A DNA stretch of 64,000 nucleotides from Limnobaculum zhutongyuii (GCF_004295645.1 NZ_CP034752.1:2604001-2668000); one strand, 5' to 3'; positions 8,093 through 17,185 are shown, numbered from the stretch's first letter. The notes: generated by a model not told the origin, from the sequence alone. A program made the numbers and translations.

Positions 8093-8583
8093 GATTTCTT
8101 CCTGCCTTTAGCGCCCGTTTTATCGCTGAGTAGTTGCTGTAATCGTGCTTTTTCTTGCTCAGATAAGCTCTCAGACCCCGCCCCGGAATCACTGACTTTA
8201 CGGCGGCGAGAAAGCATCACAATCGCAGCTGCACCAATGACCACACATAACACAGGCACTAACCACAAGAAAATGGTCGCTGGGGTGATTGGTGGCTCAT
8301 AAGTGACAAAATTACCATAACGATCAACCATATAGTTGATAATATCCTGCCGTGACTGCCCTTGTTCCATCAGCTCATACACTTTCTCACGCATGTCTGT
8401 GGCAATAGGCGCATTAGAGTCAGCAATGCTGTTATTTTGGCACTTAGGACAGCGTAACTGCCCTGTCAGCTCACGAAACTGTTGCTCTTCTTCCACCGAC
8501 TTAAAGTTATAAGTATCAATGGTCGCGTGGGCCACGAAGGTCATCATCAGGCCGAACAGAATAAATGAAATACGCTTAAGCAT
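8089..8583 (-). CDS. ccmH: Cytochrome c maturation thiol protein CcmH
   Basis: CcmH reduces or holds the thiols of apocytochrome c before haem attachment. It has a signal peptide, the motif LRCPKCQNNSIADSNA with the reactive CxxC, and one C-terminal membrane span (FLWLVPVLCVVIGAAAIVML) followed by a charged cytoplasmic tail. At 164 residues it is the short separate form. The start overlaps the ccmG stop by one base (TAATG) and the stop overlaps the ccmI start by four, pointing to coupled translation. Confidence 0.93.
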   Translation of the reverse strand: MLKRISFILFGLMMTFVAHATIDTYNFKSVEEEQQFRELTGQLRCPKCQNNSIADSNAPIATDMREKVYELMEQGQSRQDIINYMVDRYGNFVTYEPPITPATIFLWLVPVLCVVIGAAAIVMLSRRRKVSDSGAGSESLSEQEKARLQQLLSDKTGAKGRKKS

Positions 8584-9137
8584 TATGAACCGCTCCCCTG
8601 ATATTTAATCCAAAGGGGTTTAATTTCTTCTTCCCATATACGGTCATTAAGATCGCCGGCATGGCGATAGCGAACAATGCCATCGCCATCAATCAGGAAA
8701 GTTTCCGGAGCACCATAAACACCGAGATCCAGTCCCAGCATGCCGTTATTGTCATATAAACTTAACGCATAAGGATTGCCCAAATCGTTCAGCCATTTAA
8801 TGGCTTTATTGCGCTCATCTTTATAATTCAGACCGATTACGCGGATCCCTTGTGCCGACAGCTTATTTAAAAACTGGTGTTCGGCATAGCAGGTTGGGCA
8901 CCATGTTGCCCAAACGTTTAACAGCATTGGTTTTCCGTCATGCAATGCAGCCTGATCGTAAACCTTTCCGGGAATATCCAGCGACTCCAGCTTAAATTTT
9001 GGTACCGGTTTACCGATCAATGCCGATTCCAGAGATGTTGGATCGTCGCCCTGAGCATTACGCTGTAGCTGAACCATAAACGCGATAACCAGCCCCAGAA
9101 AGACAATTAATGGAATAAACAGCAACTTCTTATTCAT
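8583..9137 (-). CDS. ccmG: Thiol:disulfide interchange protein CcmG (DsbE)
   Basis: CcmG is a membrane-anchored periplasmic thioredoxin that keeps apocytochrome c cysteines reduced. An N-terminal anchor (LLFIPLIVFLGLVIAFMVQL) leads to the thioredoxin fold with active site WATWCPTCYAEH. The cis-Pro region GAPETFLIDGDG matches E. coli DsbE. The length of 184 residues is normal. It overlaps ccmF by four bases and ccmH by one. Confidence 0.95.
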   Translation of the reverse strand: MNKKLLFIPLIVFLGLVIAFMVQLQRNAQGDDPTSLESALIGKPVPKFKLESLDIPGKVYDQAALHDGKPMLLNVWATWCPTCYAEHQFLNKLSAQGIRVIGLNYKDERNKAIKWLNDLGNPYALSLYDNNGMLGLDLGVYGAPETFLIDGDGIVRYRHAGDLNDRIWEEEIKPLWIKYQGSGS

Positions 9138-11095
9138 ACTGTCTCCTCACGGGCTAATGATTTTTTAATCCGATAACGCGGGTCCAAAATACACAGCAAA
9201 CCACCAAACGCCATAAACAAGCCACCGAACCAAATCCAGCGAATAAACGGTTTGTAATAGATTCGAACCGCCCAGGCTCCGTCATTAAGCTGTTCACCTA
9301 ATGCGGCATATAAATCGCGGGTGATACCACCATCAATGGCAGCTTCAGTCATCATACTGCCAGCCACTTTGTAGTAACGTTTTTCGGCGTGCAAGGTTGC
9401 TTCTGGCTTACCTTTACGGGTGATTTCCAGCTCACCGGCACCACCGGTATAGTTTGGCCCGGAGATTTCACGAACATCACGGAAAGTGAATTTATAATTA
9501 TGAATCATGATGCTATCGCCATCTTTCATGCGCACATCACGTTCCACGCTATAGTTCTGGCTAAAGGCAATACCAAATACCGTAACGGCCATGCCTAGGT
9601 GGGCAATCACCATTCCCCAATGGCTGCGGGAGAGTTGAGTTAATCCCTTAAAGAAACCATGGCGGTGAGTGGCTCGCTCATGCAGCTCCATCACGGTCAG
9701 TACTACCACCCAGATGGACATCATCAGGCCTAATACCGTCATGGCAATAATCTGATCCTGTAACAGCCACGGTAAAGCAACAGAGGCCGCCAGCGTAATA
9801 ATCAGGGCAACAATCAGGCGTTTTAGCAGCTTCGACGGCTCATCACGGCGCCAGCGAACTAATGGGGCAACCCCCAATAACAGGGAGAATGGCACCATCA
9901 GCCAGATAAACATCGAGTCAAAGAATGGCGCACCAACAGAGATTGAACCTAATCCCAACTGTTTATGCACCAGCGGTAACAATGTGCCAAGAAGAACCAC
10001 CAGCATTGCCGCCATCAGCAGAATATTGTTACCCAGCAGGAAAGATTCCCGGGAGAAGAACTCATGACGAGCCTTGGTCTTACTGACTCGCGCACCATTT
10101 ACCGCATATAACAGTAAAGATCCACCAATCACCACTACCAGGAACGCCAGAATAAACATCCCGCGCGCCGGATCCGAGGCGAAGGAGTGAACGGAAACCA
10201 AAATGCCCGAACGTACCAGGAAAGTGCCTAACAGACACAGAGAGAACGAAACAATCGCCAGCAATACCGTCCAGGCCTTAAATGTGCCTCGTTTTTCCGT
10301 TACCGCCAGCGAGTGCATTAATGCGGTACCGGTAATCCACGGCATCAACGAGGCGTTTTCTACCGGATCCCAGAACCACCATCCGCCCCAGCCCAATTCG
10401 TAATAAGCCCAGTAAGAACCCAGAGCGATACCCAGCGTCAGGAAAATCCATGCGGCCGTGGTCCATGGGCGAGACCAGCGAGCCCAGGCGGTGTCTAAAC
10501 GTCCTACCATCAGCGAAGAGATAGCAAACGCAAAGGCTACCGAGAAACCCACGTATCCCATATAGAGTAGCGGTGGATGGAAAATCAGACCTACGTCCTG
10601 CAACAGCGGGTTCAGGTCGCGTCCATCAATAGGGAACATCGGCAGAGTACGGGTAAACGGATTAGACGTCAGAATAACGAACAGCAGAAAGCCTACGTTA
10701 ATCATACCCAATACCGACAACACTCTGGCTACGGCATCCAGCGGCATTTTGCTACTGAAGAGCGCAACGGCACCGGTCCACAATGAAAGCAAAACGATCC
10801 ACAATAACAGCGAACCTTCATGCGCCCCCCAAACTGCCGCCATACGGAAATAAACCGGAAGCTGGCTGTTAGAGTTGGTGGCGACATAAATAACGCTGAA
10901 ATCATTAATAATAAAGGCATACACCAGACAGCCAAAAGCCAGCACGGTAGTAGCCAGTAATCCATAGGTTAATGGCCGGGAAACGGCCATCATTCGAGCA
11001 TCTTGTTTATAAGCACCCAGCAGCGGATAGATGCTTAACAGCAGCGCTAATGCCGTTGCCAGCGCCAGCGCAAAATTTCCAATCTCAGGTATCAT
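9134..11095 (-). CDS. ccmF: Haem lyase subunit CcmF
   Basis: CcmF is the large inner-membrane haem lyase that joins haem to apocytochrome c. It is very hydrophobic with many membrane segments. The tryptophan-rich haem-handling motif WGGWWFWDPVENASLMPW is present, with the flanking His-containing loops expected of the family (IFHPPLLYMGY; LVSVHSFASDP; LLPLVHKQLG). At 653 residues it is full length (E. coli 647). It overlaps ccmE and ccmG by four bases each. Confidence 0.96.
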   Translation of the reverse strand: MIPEIGNFALALATALALLLSIYPLLGAYKQDARMMAVSRPLTYGLLATTVLAFGCLVYAFIINDFSVIYVATNSNSQLPVYFRMAAVWGAHEGSLLLWIVLLSLWTGAVALFSSKMPLDAVARVLSVLGMINVGFLLFVILTSNPFTRTLPMFPIDGRDLNPLLQDVGLIFHPPLLYMGYVGFSVAFAFAISSLMVGRLDTAWARWSRPWTTAAWIFLTLGIALGSYWAYYELGWGGWWFWDPVENASLMPWITGTALMHSLAVTEKRGTFKAWTVLLAIVSFSLCLLGTFLVRSGILVSVHSFASDPARGMFILAFLVVVIGGSLLLYAVNGARVSKTKARHEFFSRESFLLGNNILLMAAMLVVLLGTLLPLVHKQLGLGSISVGAPFFDSMFIWLMVPFSLLLGVAPLVRWRRDEPSKLLKRLIVALIITLAASVALPWLLQDQIIAMTVLGLMMSIWVVVLTVMELHERATHRHGFFKGLTQLSRSHWGMVIAHLGMAVTVFGIAFSQNYSVERDVRMKDGDSIMIHNYKFTFRDVREISGPNYTGGAGELEITRKGKPEATLHAEKRYYKVAGSMMTEAAIDGGITRDLYAALGEQLNDGAWAVRIYYKPFIRWIWFGGLFMAFGGLLCILDPRYRIKKSLAREETV

Positions 11096-11589
11096 TTAGC
11101 ATTCCCCTGAGCCGCAGGTTTATCTTTATAGTCGGCTTCAGGGCGGTGATGATTATCTTTCATCGCCTCTTCCACTTCTGGCGGCATGTAATTCTCATCA
11201 TGCTTGGCTAATACTTCTTTAGCATTAATCACATTGTTCTCTTCAAATACACCCTGAGCAACCACGCTTTGTTCTTCACGGAACAGATCTGGCAGAATAC
11301 CTTCATAGTGAACGTCGATTGCAGCACGGGCATCATAGACTTTAAAACTGACTTTCAGGGATTCCGGGTCGCGTTTTACCGATCCTGTCATCACCATGCC
11401 GCCAATACGTAACCGCTGCCCCGGTTCAGGTTTAATTTTATCTTCACCTTTACCGTAGACGATTTCACCCGGGGTGTAAAACAGGTCGATATTAGAACGC
11501 AGGGCATACAACACCAATGATATTGTTACCGCCATCCCAACCAACACGGCAATCGCCAGATACATTCGGTTCTTACGACGCGGATTCAT
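11092..11589 (-). CDS. ccmE: Haem chaperone CcmE
   Basis: CcmE carries haem covalently in the periplasm from CcmC to CcmF. It has an N-terminal membrane anchor (MYLAIAVLVGMAVTISLVLY) and an OB-fold body. The haem-binding signature VLAKHDENYMPPEVEEAMK contains the histidine that bonds haem and the nearby Tyr. A flexible charged tail ends the 165-residue protein. Four-base overlaps link it to ccmD and ccmF. Confidence 0.96.
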   Translation of the reverse strand: MNPRRKNRMYLAIAVLVGMAVTISLVLYALRSNIDLFYTPGEIVYGKGEDKIKPEPGQRLRIGGMVMTGSVKRDPESLKVSFKVYDARAAIDVHYEGILPDLFREEQSVVAQGVFEENNVINAKEVLAKHDENYMPPEVEEAMKDNHHRPEADYKDKPAAQGNAK

Positions 11590-11801
11590 AGGCTTGCCTC
11601 CTGCTTATTTTTAGCATTTTCGATGCGGGCTTCACGAGATTTACGACGTTGAATTTCCGTTAGTAATTGTTTCCGCTGCCACCGGGTATGCCAAACCAGA
11701 GCCAGTAGTGGGATCACCGTAGCCGCCACGGCCAGCCAGACAAAAAAGCCATAACCGCCCATTGCAAAAAATTCCTGCCATGAAGAAAATGCCGGTGTCA
11801 T
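11586..11801 (-). CDS. ccmD: Haem exporter protein CcmD
   Basis: CcmD is a small membrane protein that helps release holo-CcmE from the CcmABC complex. The product of 71 residues has one membrane span (GYGFFVWLAVAATVIPLLAL) and the basic tail typical of the family (HTRWQRKQLLTEIQRRKSRE). It overlaps ccmC and ccmE by four bases each. The call rests on position and shape as much as on sequence. Confidence 0.9.
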   Translation of the reverse strand: MTPAFSSWQEFFAMGGYGFFVWLAVAATVIPLLALVWHTRWQRKQLLTEIQRRKSREARIENAKNKQEASL

Positions 11802-12535
11802 TTGCCTGCCCCCTTACCAACCAGTGACTCGACCCAGGGTTTCTGGCGGTCATGAATAAGAATCAAATTACGTAACCGCATCAAGGTTAAGGTAATAAAG
11901 AAGAAGAGATAACCAAAAATAGAGAGTCTTAGCGGTGTTCTCATGCTTGGGTCAACGGTTTGCTGCATATTGGTTGAACCCTGATGCAGGGTATTCCACC
12001 ACTCCACCGAAAAATGAATAATCGGTAAATTCACTACTCCAACCAAGACCAGAATCCCTGCGGCTCTTCCCGCCAGACGCCTGTCGTCAAAAGCGTTATA
12101 GAGAGCAATAGCCCCCAAATACAGGAACAGCAGAACCAGTTCAGACGTCAGGCGAGCATCCCATACCCACCAGGTTCCCCACATTGGTTTTCCCCATGCG
12201 GAGCCAGTGGCTAATGCGATAAAAGTAAATACAGCACCCACCGGCGCCATCGCTGAAGCGACCATATCTGCCGATTTCATTTGCCATATCAGGCCAATAA
12301 AAGCGGCGATAGCCATAGAGCCGTATATCCCCATCGACCAGATAGCAGCCGGCACATGAATATAGATAATCCGGAAGCTGTCACCCTGCTGGTAGTCAGA
12401 CGGGGCAAAGCCAAATCCCCATATCCATCCAGCGGATAAACTGATAATACCGGCGATTGCCAGCCAGGGAATAAACCTACCGCAGAGACGGTATAGCGTC
12501 TCTGGTTTCGCGAGGGAATGCAGCCACTTCCACAT
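11798..12535 (-). CDS. ccmC: Haem exporter/handling protein CcmC
   Basis: CcmC is a six-span membrane protein that loads haem onto CcmE. The periplasmic Trp-rich motif WGTWWVWDARLTSELVLLFL is present, with conserved His residues in IIYIHVPAAIWSMG and IIHFSVEWWNTLHQG that ligate haem. The length of 245 residues matches the family. It lies 60 bases after ccmB, the only real gap inside the operon, and overlaps ccmD by four bases. Confidence 0.96.
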   Translation of the reverse strand: MWKWLHSLAKPETLYRLCGRFIPWLAIAGIISLSAGWIWGFGFAPSDYQQGDSFRIIYIHVPAAIWSMGIYGSMAIAAFIGLIWQMKSADMVASAMAPVGAVFTFIALATGSAWGKPMWGTWWVWDARLTSELVLLFLYLGAIALYNAFDDRRLAGRAAGILVLVGVVNLPIIHFSVEWWNTLHQGSTNMQQTVDPSMRTPLRLSIFGYLFFFITLTLMRLRNLILIHDRQKPWVESLVGKGAGK

Positions 12536-12595
12536 AGTTGTTTATGCTCACACTTGGTTGTAATTAAAATAATCAGTTAATAACTATTATGTTTG

Positions 12596-13255
12596 TTATT
12601 GCACACTTACCCGTAAAGCAGCTGAAGCGGCAAAAGGTGCTAACGTCGCGGTTCCTGCTAAAATTGCGCCTAAAATGGCCAGATAACCATTAATCGGCAG
12701 CGACATCGATGCGGCGTCAATCGCCGAGGTCGCAAAAATCAATACCGGAATATATAACGGCAGTATCAGTAAACTCAGTAAAACCCCACCTTTACGCAGA
12801 CCAACAGTTAACGATACACCAATTGCACCAATAAAGCTTAGTGTCGGCGTTCCTAACAATAGGGTCAGCACCACCGCTTTCCATGTTGCATAATCAAACG
12901 ACAATAGCAGCGCCATCAGTGGCGACAAAATCAGTAATGGTAAGCCGGTTAACAGCCAGTGAGCACATACTTTTGCCAGAATAGTCAGCGGCAGCGGCAC
13001 CGGCAACAACATAAGTTGTTCCAGTGAACCGTCCAGAAAATCATCTCTCAGTAATCGTTCCAGCGAGAGTAACGAGGCCAATAACGCCGCAACCCAAACC
13101 ACTCCCGGAGCAATACGCGATAACAGCTGAGGCTCAGGTCCGATACTCAATGGAAACAGCGTTACTACGATCAGGAAAAACCACAGCGGGTTAATAATCT
13201 CAGAGCCTCTGCGAAAGGCAATTTTCAGCTCACGGTGCAAAATCGAAATAAACAT
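12596..13255 (-). CDS. ccmB: ABC transporter permease CcmB
   Basis: CcmB is the membrane subunit of the CcmAB transporter that drives release of haem-loaded CcmE. About six hydrophobic segments are seen, and NPLWFFLIVVTLFPLSIGPE and DGSLEQLMLLPVPLPL are close to E. coli CcmB. I place the start at the ATG at 13255, which overlaps the ccmA stop as TGATG and gives 219 residues (E. coli 220). A GTG at 13264 is also in frame but lies inside ccmA. Confidence 0.94.
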   Translation of the reverse strand: MFISILHRELKIAFRRGSEIINPLWFFLIVVTLFPLSIGPEPQLLSRIAPGVVWVAALLASLLSLERLLRDDFLDGSLEQLMLLPVPLPLTILAKVCAHWLLTGLPLLILSPLMALLLSFDYATWKAVVLTLLLGTPTLSFIGAIGVSLTVGLRKGGVLLSLLILPLYIPVLIFATSAIDAASMSLPINGYLAILGAILAGTATLAPFAASAALRVSVQ

Positions 13256-13893
13256 CAGCGCCACACCCCACCATCAAGCTTAATTTTTCGAATCGGGCAG
13301 CGGGTACTCATCATATCCTGATGGGTCGTTAATATCACAATACCGACCTTTTCTGCATGTTGCTCAAACAGGCGGGTTAAATGCTCTACGCCCTGTTTAT
13401 CAATGGCGGTGAGTGGTTCATCCAGAATCCACAGCGGGGCATCACTCAACCACAAACGCGCCAGCGCCACTCGACGATGCTGACCCGCTGAGAGTTGAGC
13501 TACCGGTACATCTTCGTATCCCACCAGACCAACTTGTGATAGTGCGCTCCAGATGGCATCGGGATCTTTTTTACCGGAAGATTTCTGAAAGAATGAAAGA
13601 TTTTCAAACGGCGTTAATACCGCCTTAACGCCAGCCTGATGGCCAATATAAAGAAGAGAGTGATTATAACGATCGCGATTACGGCGTGTTGATTCCCCCT
13701 GCCAGAGGATATCACCGCCATCACTGCTGGCTAATCCTGCAAGAATGCGTAACAGGCTGGTTTTCCCTGCACCGTTAGGCCCTTCAATCTGGACCAGCTC
13801 TCCGGGATGAATAGCAAAACTCAGCCCGGTAAACAGAGCTCTTTCATCACGGATACAATTCAGTCCTTGCGCTTCCAGCATCGTATTACACAT
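13255..13893 (-). CDS. ccmA: Haem exporter ATP-binding protein CcmA
   Basis: CcmA is the ATPase of the CcmAB transporter. The Walker A motif is GPNGAGKTSL, the ABC signature LSAGQHRR and the Walker B WILDEPLTAID, followed by the switch His in LTTHQ. The ATG at 13893, five bases after GAGAG, gives 212 residues. An ATG at 13881 is equally near the family N-terminus (MLEAQGL) but has no ribosome binding site, and a TTG at 13902 is less likely. It is the first gene of the ccm operon. Confidence 0.94.
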   Translation of the reverse strand: MCNTMLEAQGLNCIRDERALFTGLSFAIHPGELVQIEGPNGAGKTSLLRILAGLASSDGGDILWQGESTRRNRDRYNHSLLYIGHQAGVKAVLTPFENLSFFQKSSGKKDPDAIWSALSQVGLVGYEDVPVAQLSAGQHRRVALARLWLSDAPLWILDEPLTAIDKQGVEHLTRLFEQHAEKVGIVILTTHQDMMSTRCPIRKIKLDGGVWR

Positions 13894-14201
13894 AACTCTC
13901 AATTGGTAAAAATTGGCTTTATCATATCACAGCCTTTTAGCGGCTCGTAGCTTCGCACCGAGCGGTTAGGTACCTAATTGTGGGTAAAATACGGTCTCAG
14001 ATCAAACACTGAATGGGAAACTCAGAAGAATGTGAACTACATCTAAAAACCACCAATCACAGAAATAGGAGAATAAAATGCTAAATAGTAATTTTAGTCT
14101 GATTTAAACCAAAACTGGGTCAACCTGTCACTAATTGACCAAACGCACTTAACAGTGCTGAATCTCAGAATAAAAATAGGTATACTGCTGCCCTTGCATA
14201 A
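13894..14201. other. Gap between ccmA and argW, with a nine-codon reading frame
   Basis: These 308 bases hold the ccm promoter region (not resolved by eye) and the argW promoter. A 12-bp palindrome TTAGGTACCTAA lies at 13966-13977. At 14078-14107 a nine-codon frame (MLNSNFSLI) follows a very good AGGAG six bases before its ATG. It may be the stub of a lost gene or a leader peptide. I see no larger gene. Confidence 0.4.
14158..14186 (+). promoter_or_regulatory. Candidate promoter of argW
   Basis: TATACT at 14181-14186 is a near-consensus -10 box 15 bases before the mature tRNA. A weak -35 (CTGAAT, 14158-14163) stands 17 bp upstream. The following GCTGCCC is a GC-rich discriminator, as is usual for stringently controlled tRNA promoters. 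Confidence 0.55.
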
Positions 14202-14276
14202 GTCCCCGTAGTTAAATGGATATAATGAGCCCCTCCTAAGGGCTAGTTACAGGTTCGATTCCTGTCGGGGACGCCA
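14202..14276 (+). tRNA. argW: tRNA-Arg (anticodon CCU)
   Basis: The acceptor stem GTCCCCG / CGGGGAC closes a full cloverleaf. The anticodon arm AGCCC-CTCCTAA-GGGCT places CCU at 14235-14237, and the T arm contains GGTTCGATTCC. CCA is encoded at 14274-14276. In E. coli argW lies near mlaA and is a known integration site for prophages and islands. Here accessory genes follow it directly, but I found no second copy of its 3' end in the window to mark an island boundary. Confidence 0.97.
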
Positions 14277-14428
14277 TTTCGATGCGAATCCATATCAGCC
14301 TACATCAATAAAATCATTCCATCAGGCTCAGGAATCAATATAAATTACCATCCCTAAGCAGGGATATCTCTCAAAACCCTGTTACATTTATCTGCCATTA
14401 CAACGCTAGCAGCATCAAGGAAGATAAG

Positions 14429-15742
14429 ATGAAAGTGAGCATATTGATCAGCATTATTGCTTTATGGATATTCCAACATTCGGCTCAAGCATGCTCTCCT
14501 GCATTTATTGAATATCGTTATAAAGCTAAAAATGGAATGTTAATTTATGAAAAGACCAATATTAATCAAACACCATCCGAAGTTAACAGGCTAAAAAATG
14601 TTAACTTAAAAGCGTTTCATCGCGTTCATTCCTTATCTAAAAATAATAAAAATTGGATTGATGGCGTACGATTCTTTGGCGATCCCAATTACTTTACGGA
14701 TAATGTTCGTGTGTTTTTTGACGGAGAAATACTGACTAACTCACCAGAAGAACCGGCTGTTGATGCCAAAAGTTTTACTCAGCCTTTTGATAATCTGGCT
14801 TTTGCGGTTGATAAGTACAGTATCTATTATCAGGGAAAACGTAGTGATAATAATACCGGCATTAGTCACGTTGACTTAGCAACGTTAAAACTAATTGATA
14901 GCTATATCATGATGGATAAAAATAACCTTTATCATGCAGGTCAATATATTGGTGTATCGGAAGGTTTTCAGGTATTAAAAAGTAAAGCTTATGGCGATGG
15001 AGCCTCTTGTTATCATGGTGATAACATTATTTCACGTAATATGAATACGGTATTTGTTGATGGTATTCCCATCTCTGCTGATGCGGATACGTTTAAAATT
15101 GAACGCTGGATGCCAAATATTCTGCTGGATTACTCTGATAAGAATGGTTTACACAGTTATTACTATAATAATACGGAACAGGAAGTTAAAAATCTGTTAG
15201 CTCAAGATATTGAATATCTGACACAGGGTTTTTACCTATCAAGAAGTAAAGTGTATTACACACAATCTCAAAATAGAAAAACGCGAGAATGGCAACTAAC
15301 TGAAATTCCGGACGTCAACCCAGAGTTTTTTAAAGTGATCAACCAACGCGTAGCAACTGATGAAAATCATCTATATATACTGAAAGGAGAATTTGATTCT
15401 CAAAGCCCGTTGTCACTACAGACGATGATATTAAACTCCCCGATAAAACAAACTTCAATGCCCTATCATATTGAACCCTCAAATATTTACTTTATTAATC
15501 AAGGCGGTGTTCAGAAGTTTAAATTGGACGGTGGGTTTATTTCATTAAGTGACTATTTTGGCCATGATGATCGCTATATCTATATTTTTGGCCCTTCATA
15601 TACTCATACCCCAGCCCGACAAATTAAAACCAATGATATTCATAAGATACAATTGACCGATCCTGACTATGCATATAGTAACTTACTGACCGCCGAGGGA
15701 ATTTACCTTTATGACGGAGGCTTTCAGGCAACTCCAAAATAA
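14429..15742 (+). CDS. Exported DKNYY-repeat protein
   Basis: A signal peptide (MKVSILISIIALWIFQHSAQA) precedes 415 residues built from repeats around Asp-Lys-x-x-x-Tyr: VDKYSIYYQGKR, MDKNNLYHAGQYIG, DKNGLHSYYYNN, TDENHLYILKG and DDRYIYIFG. This is the DKNYY family pattern of exported, probably beta-propeller-like proteins of unknown role. It is full length and AT-rich like the genes around it. It stands alone behind argW with its own ribosome binding site (AAGGAAGATAAG before the ATG), so it looks like acquired cargo. The family call is by motif; function is unknown. Confidence 0.7.
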   Translation: MKVSILISIIALWIFQHSAQACSPAFIEYRYKAKNGMLIYEKTNINQTPSEVNRLKNVNLKAFHRVHSLSKNNKNWIDGVRFFGDPNYFTDNVRVFFDGEILTNSPEEPAVDAKSFTQPFDNLAFAVDKYSIYYQGKRSDNNTGISHVDLATLKLIDSYIMMDKNNLYHAGQYIGVSEGFQVLKSKAYGDGASCYHGDNIISRNMNTVFVDGIPISADADTFKIERWMPNILLDYSDKNGLHSYYYNNTEQEVKNLLAQDIEYLTQGFYLSRSKVYYTQSQNRKTREWQLTEIPDVNPEFFKVINQRVATDENHLYILKGEFDSQSPLSLQTMILNSPIKQTSMPYHIEPSNIYFINQGGVQKFKLDGGFISLSDYFGHDDRYIYIFGPSYTHTPARQIKTNDIHKIQLTDPDYAYSNLLTAEGIYLYDGGFQATPK

Positions 15743-15858
15743 CTGCTATATAACTCACCAATATTGAACATAAGTAATATATGACTCACTTAATTCTATA
15801 GTATTAAAAATACCTTTATTGGAGTTAAACGTCATAAAATTGACTATCGGAGTTGCCA

Positions 15859-16458
15859 GTGAGTTTCTATTCATTTGAAGGATTAATACCTGTTGTTCAT
15901 CCCACTGCCTATGTACACCCTAGTGCAGTACTTATTGGCGATGTGATTGTTGGTGAAGGCGTTTATATTGGTCCTCATGCTTCCTTGCGTGGAGACTATG
16001 GACGACTGATTCTGGAAAAAGGGTCTAATCTTTAGGATAGTTGCACTATGCACGGCTATTGCGACAGGGATACCATCGTTCATTCATCCGGTCATATTGG
16101 ACATGGTGCCATATTGCATGGCTGTATCATTGGTCGAGATGCTCTGGTGGGAATGAATAGCGTGATTATGGATGGAGCAATCATCGGTGAAGAAAGTATT
16201 GTTGGTGCGATGAGCTTTGTTAAAGCAGGATTCATTGGTACACGCCGGCAATTATTAATGGGAATTCCGGCAAAATACGTGCGTGACGTTTCAGATGATG
16301 AACTCTACTGGAAACGCCTGAACACTTTAGAATATCAGGACCTTGTTTCCCGCTCGCAGTTATCACTGCGTGAAGTAACTCCTCTGGAACAGATGGAGCC
16401 TAATCGACCCCGGCTGAAAGGGACTACGGAGGTTAAGCCTAAAGGGGAGATGGGGTAA
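15859..16458 (+). pseudogene. caiE: caiE-like hexapeptide-repeat protein, interrupted by an amber codon
   Basis: The two parts together read as one left-handed beta-helix protein of the CaiE/PaaY gamma-carbonic-anhydrase-like group: FEGLIPVVHPTAYVHPSAVL, GHIGHGAILHGCIIGRDALV and RQLLMGIPAKYVRDVSDDEL. A TAG at 16033-16035 replaces what is a Gln codon in E. coli CaiE (GANIQDGC there, GSNL-stop-DSC here). The frame is otherwise intact for 199 codons. The start is a GTG at 15859 with GGAG six bases upstream. No other carnitine gene is nearby. One point mutation explains the break; amber suppression or a restart at the ATG at 16048 cannot be excluded. Confidence 0.85.
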
Positions 16459-16545
16459 ATTATCTGAATTTTGTTATCTTTAACTATGATAGTTTTAAAT
16501 TCATATAGTTAATCTGGTTTAAAATTCTAAGAATAACGCGAAAAG

Positions 16546-16890
16546 CTAATCTTCATACCAGACGTCTTCATAACCATTAATATCCGTAATAAATTTAAAT
16601 CCCGGAGCCAACGCAAGATATTTTAGTGCATAGTCAGGAAGAATTTCATAAACATGAGAAAAGTGAACCGGTTGAAAAAAGTTCTCATCATCAGAATGGT
16701 CACCTCCCCAAAGATACCACCCACATGTACCATTCTCACGGCGGTGCCTTACTCCATATATTGGTTGATTTTTTATTGACCCAATTGCAATACCAATAAT
16801 TTCGTTTTCAGTACAAAAGAAACATGGTGAGTTGTATTTTTCGCAAAGTTGTTTTTGCGTCTGTTTTAGTTCTTTCTCTCTACAATTCAT
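16546..16890 (-). CDS. Orphan immunity protein, Imm33-like (tentative)
   Basis: This 114-residue cytoplasmic protein contains GTCGWYLWGGDHSDDENFFQ and an ending with YEDVWYED, a pattern I associate with the DUF2185/Imm33 immunity family. Its ATG overlaps the stop of a degraded rhs reading frame (ATGA at 16890-16887), the same layout as for the toxin-immunity pair at 17977-17980. The matching toxin domain is missing. It is therefore probably a retained immunity gene that guards against a toxin the strain no longer encodes here. Family assignment is from memory of the motif. Confidence 0.6.
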   Translation of the reverse strand: MNCREKELKQTQKQLCEKYNSPCFFCTENEIIGIAIGSIKNQPIYGVRHRRENGTCGWYLWGGDHSDDENFFQPVHFSHVYEILPDYALKYLALAPGFKFITDINGYEDVWYED

Positions 16891-17185
16891 GACACACTTC
16901 CAAATTCTTTATAATCAACGTTTAACGGTTCTCTAAACGCCGTTTCTTTTGACTGGCTGTGGTGCCGTAACTGATGATGTTGCTCTGATAGCTGACCTGA
17001 CGGGTTAAGGCTCTGGGTTAAATAGCCCGCCTCATCATAATGGTAAGTGCGCGCTCCAGGCAATTTCACCCTCAACATCATATAACCGCAACGGCATACC
17101 GTTTGGATCGTTCTGATAAAAATAGTAACCGGTCTCTTCCGGTGGAGCCAGACTGCCGAGATCCTATTGTTTACACTGTAACAAT
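16887..17185 (-). pseudogene. Rhs core remnants, shuffled and truncated
   Basis: Pieces of the rhs gene at 19572-23972 are fused here out of order. Reading leftward, the segment PPEETGYYFYQNDPNG...EIAWSAH (to about 17050) is joined out of frame to YHYDEAGYLTQSLNP. That runs straight into SGQLSEQHHQLRHHSQSK, which in the intact gene lies about 75 residues later. The scrap ends after KETAF with a diverged tail and a stop that overlaps the Imm33-like gene. At least two internal deletions are needed to explain it. No function is expected. Confidence 0.85.

Noticed and set aside
14202..14276. Attachment-site duplication of the argW 3' end
   Set aside because: No second copy of the terminal bases was noticed by reading the window; a computed search would be needed to exclude a short or degenerate repeat.
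16887..17081. 64-codon frame as a real gene
   Set aside because: It is assembled from out-of-order pieces of the rhs core, so it is annotated as remnants.
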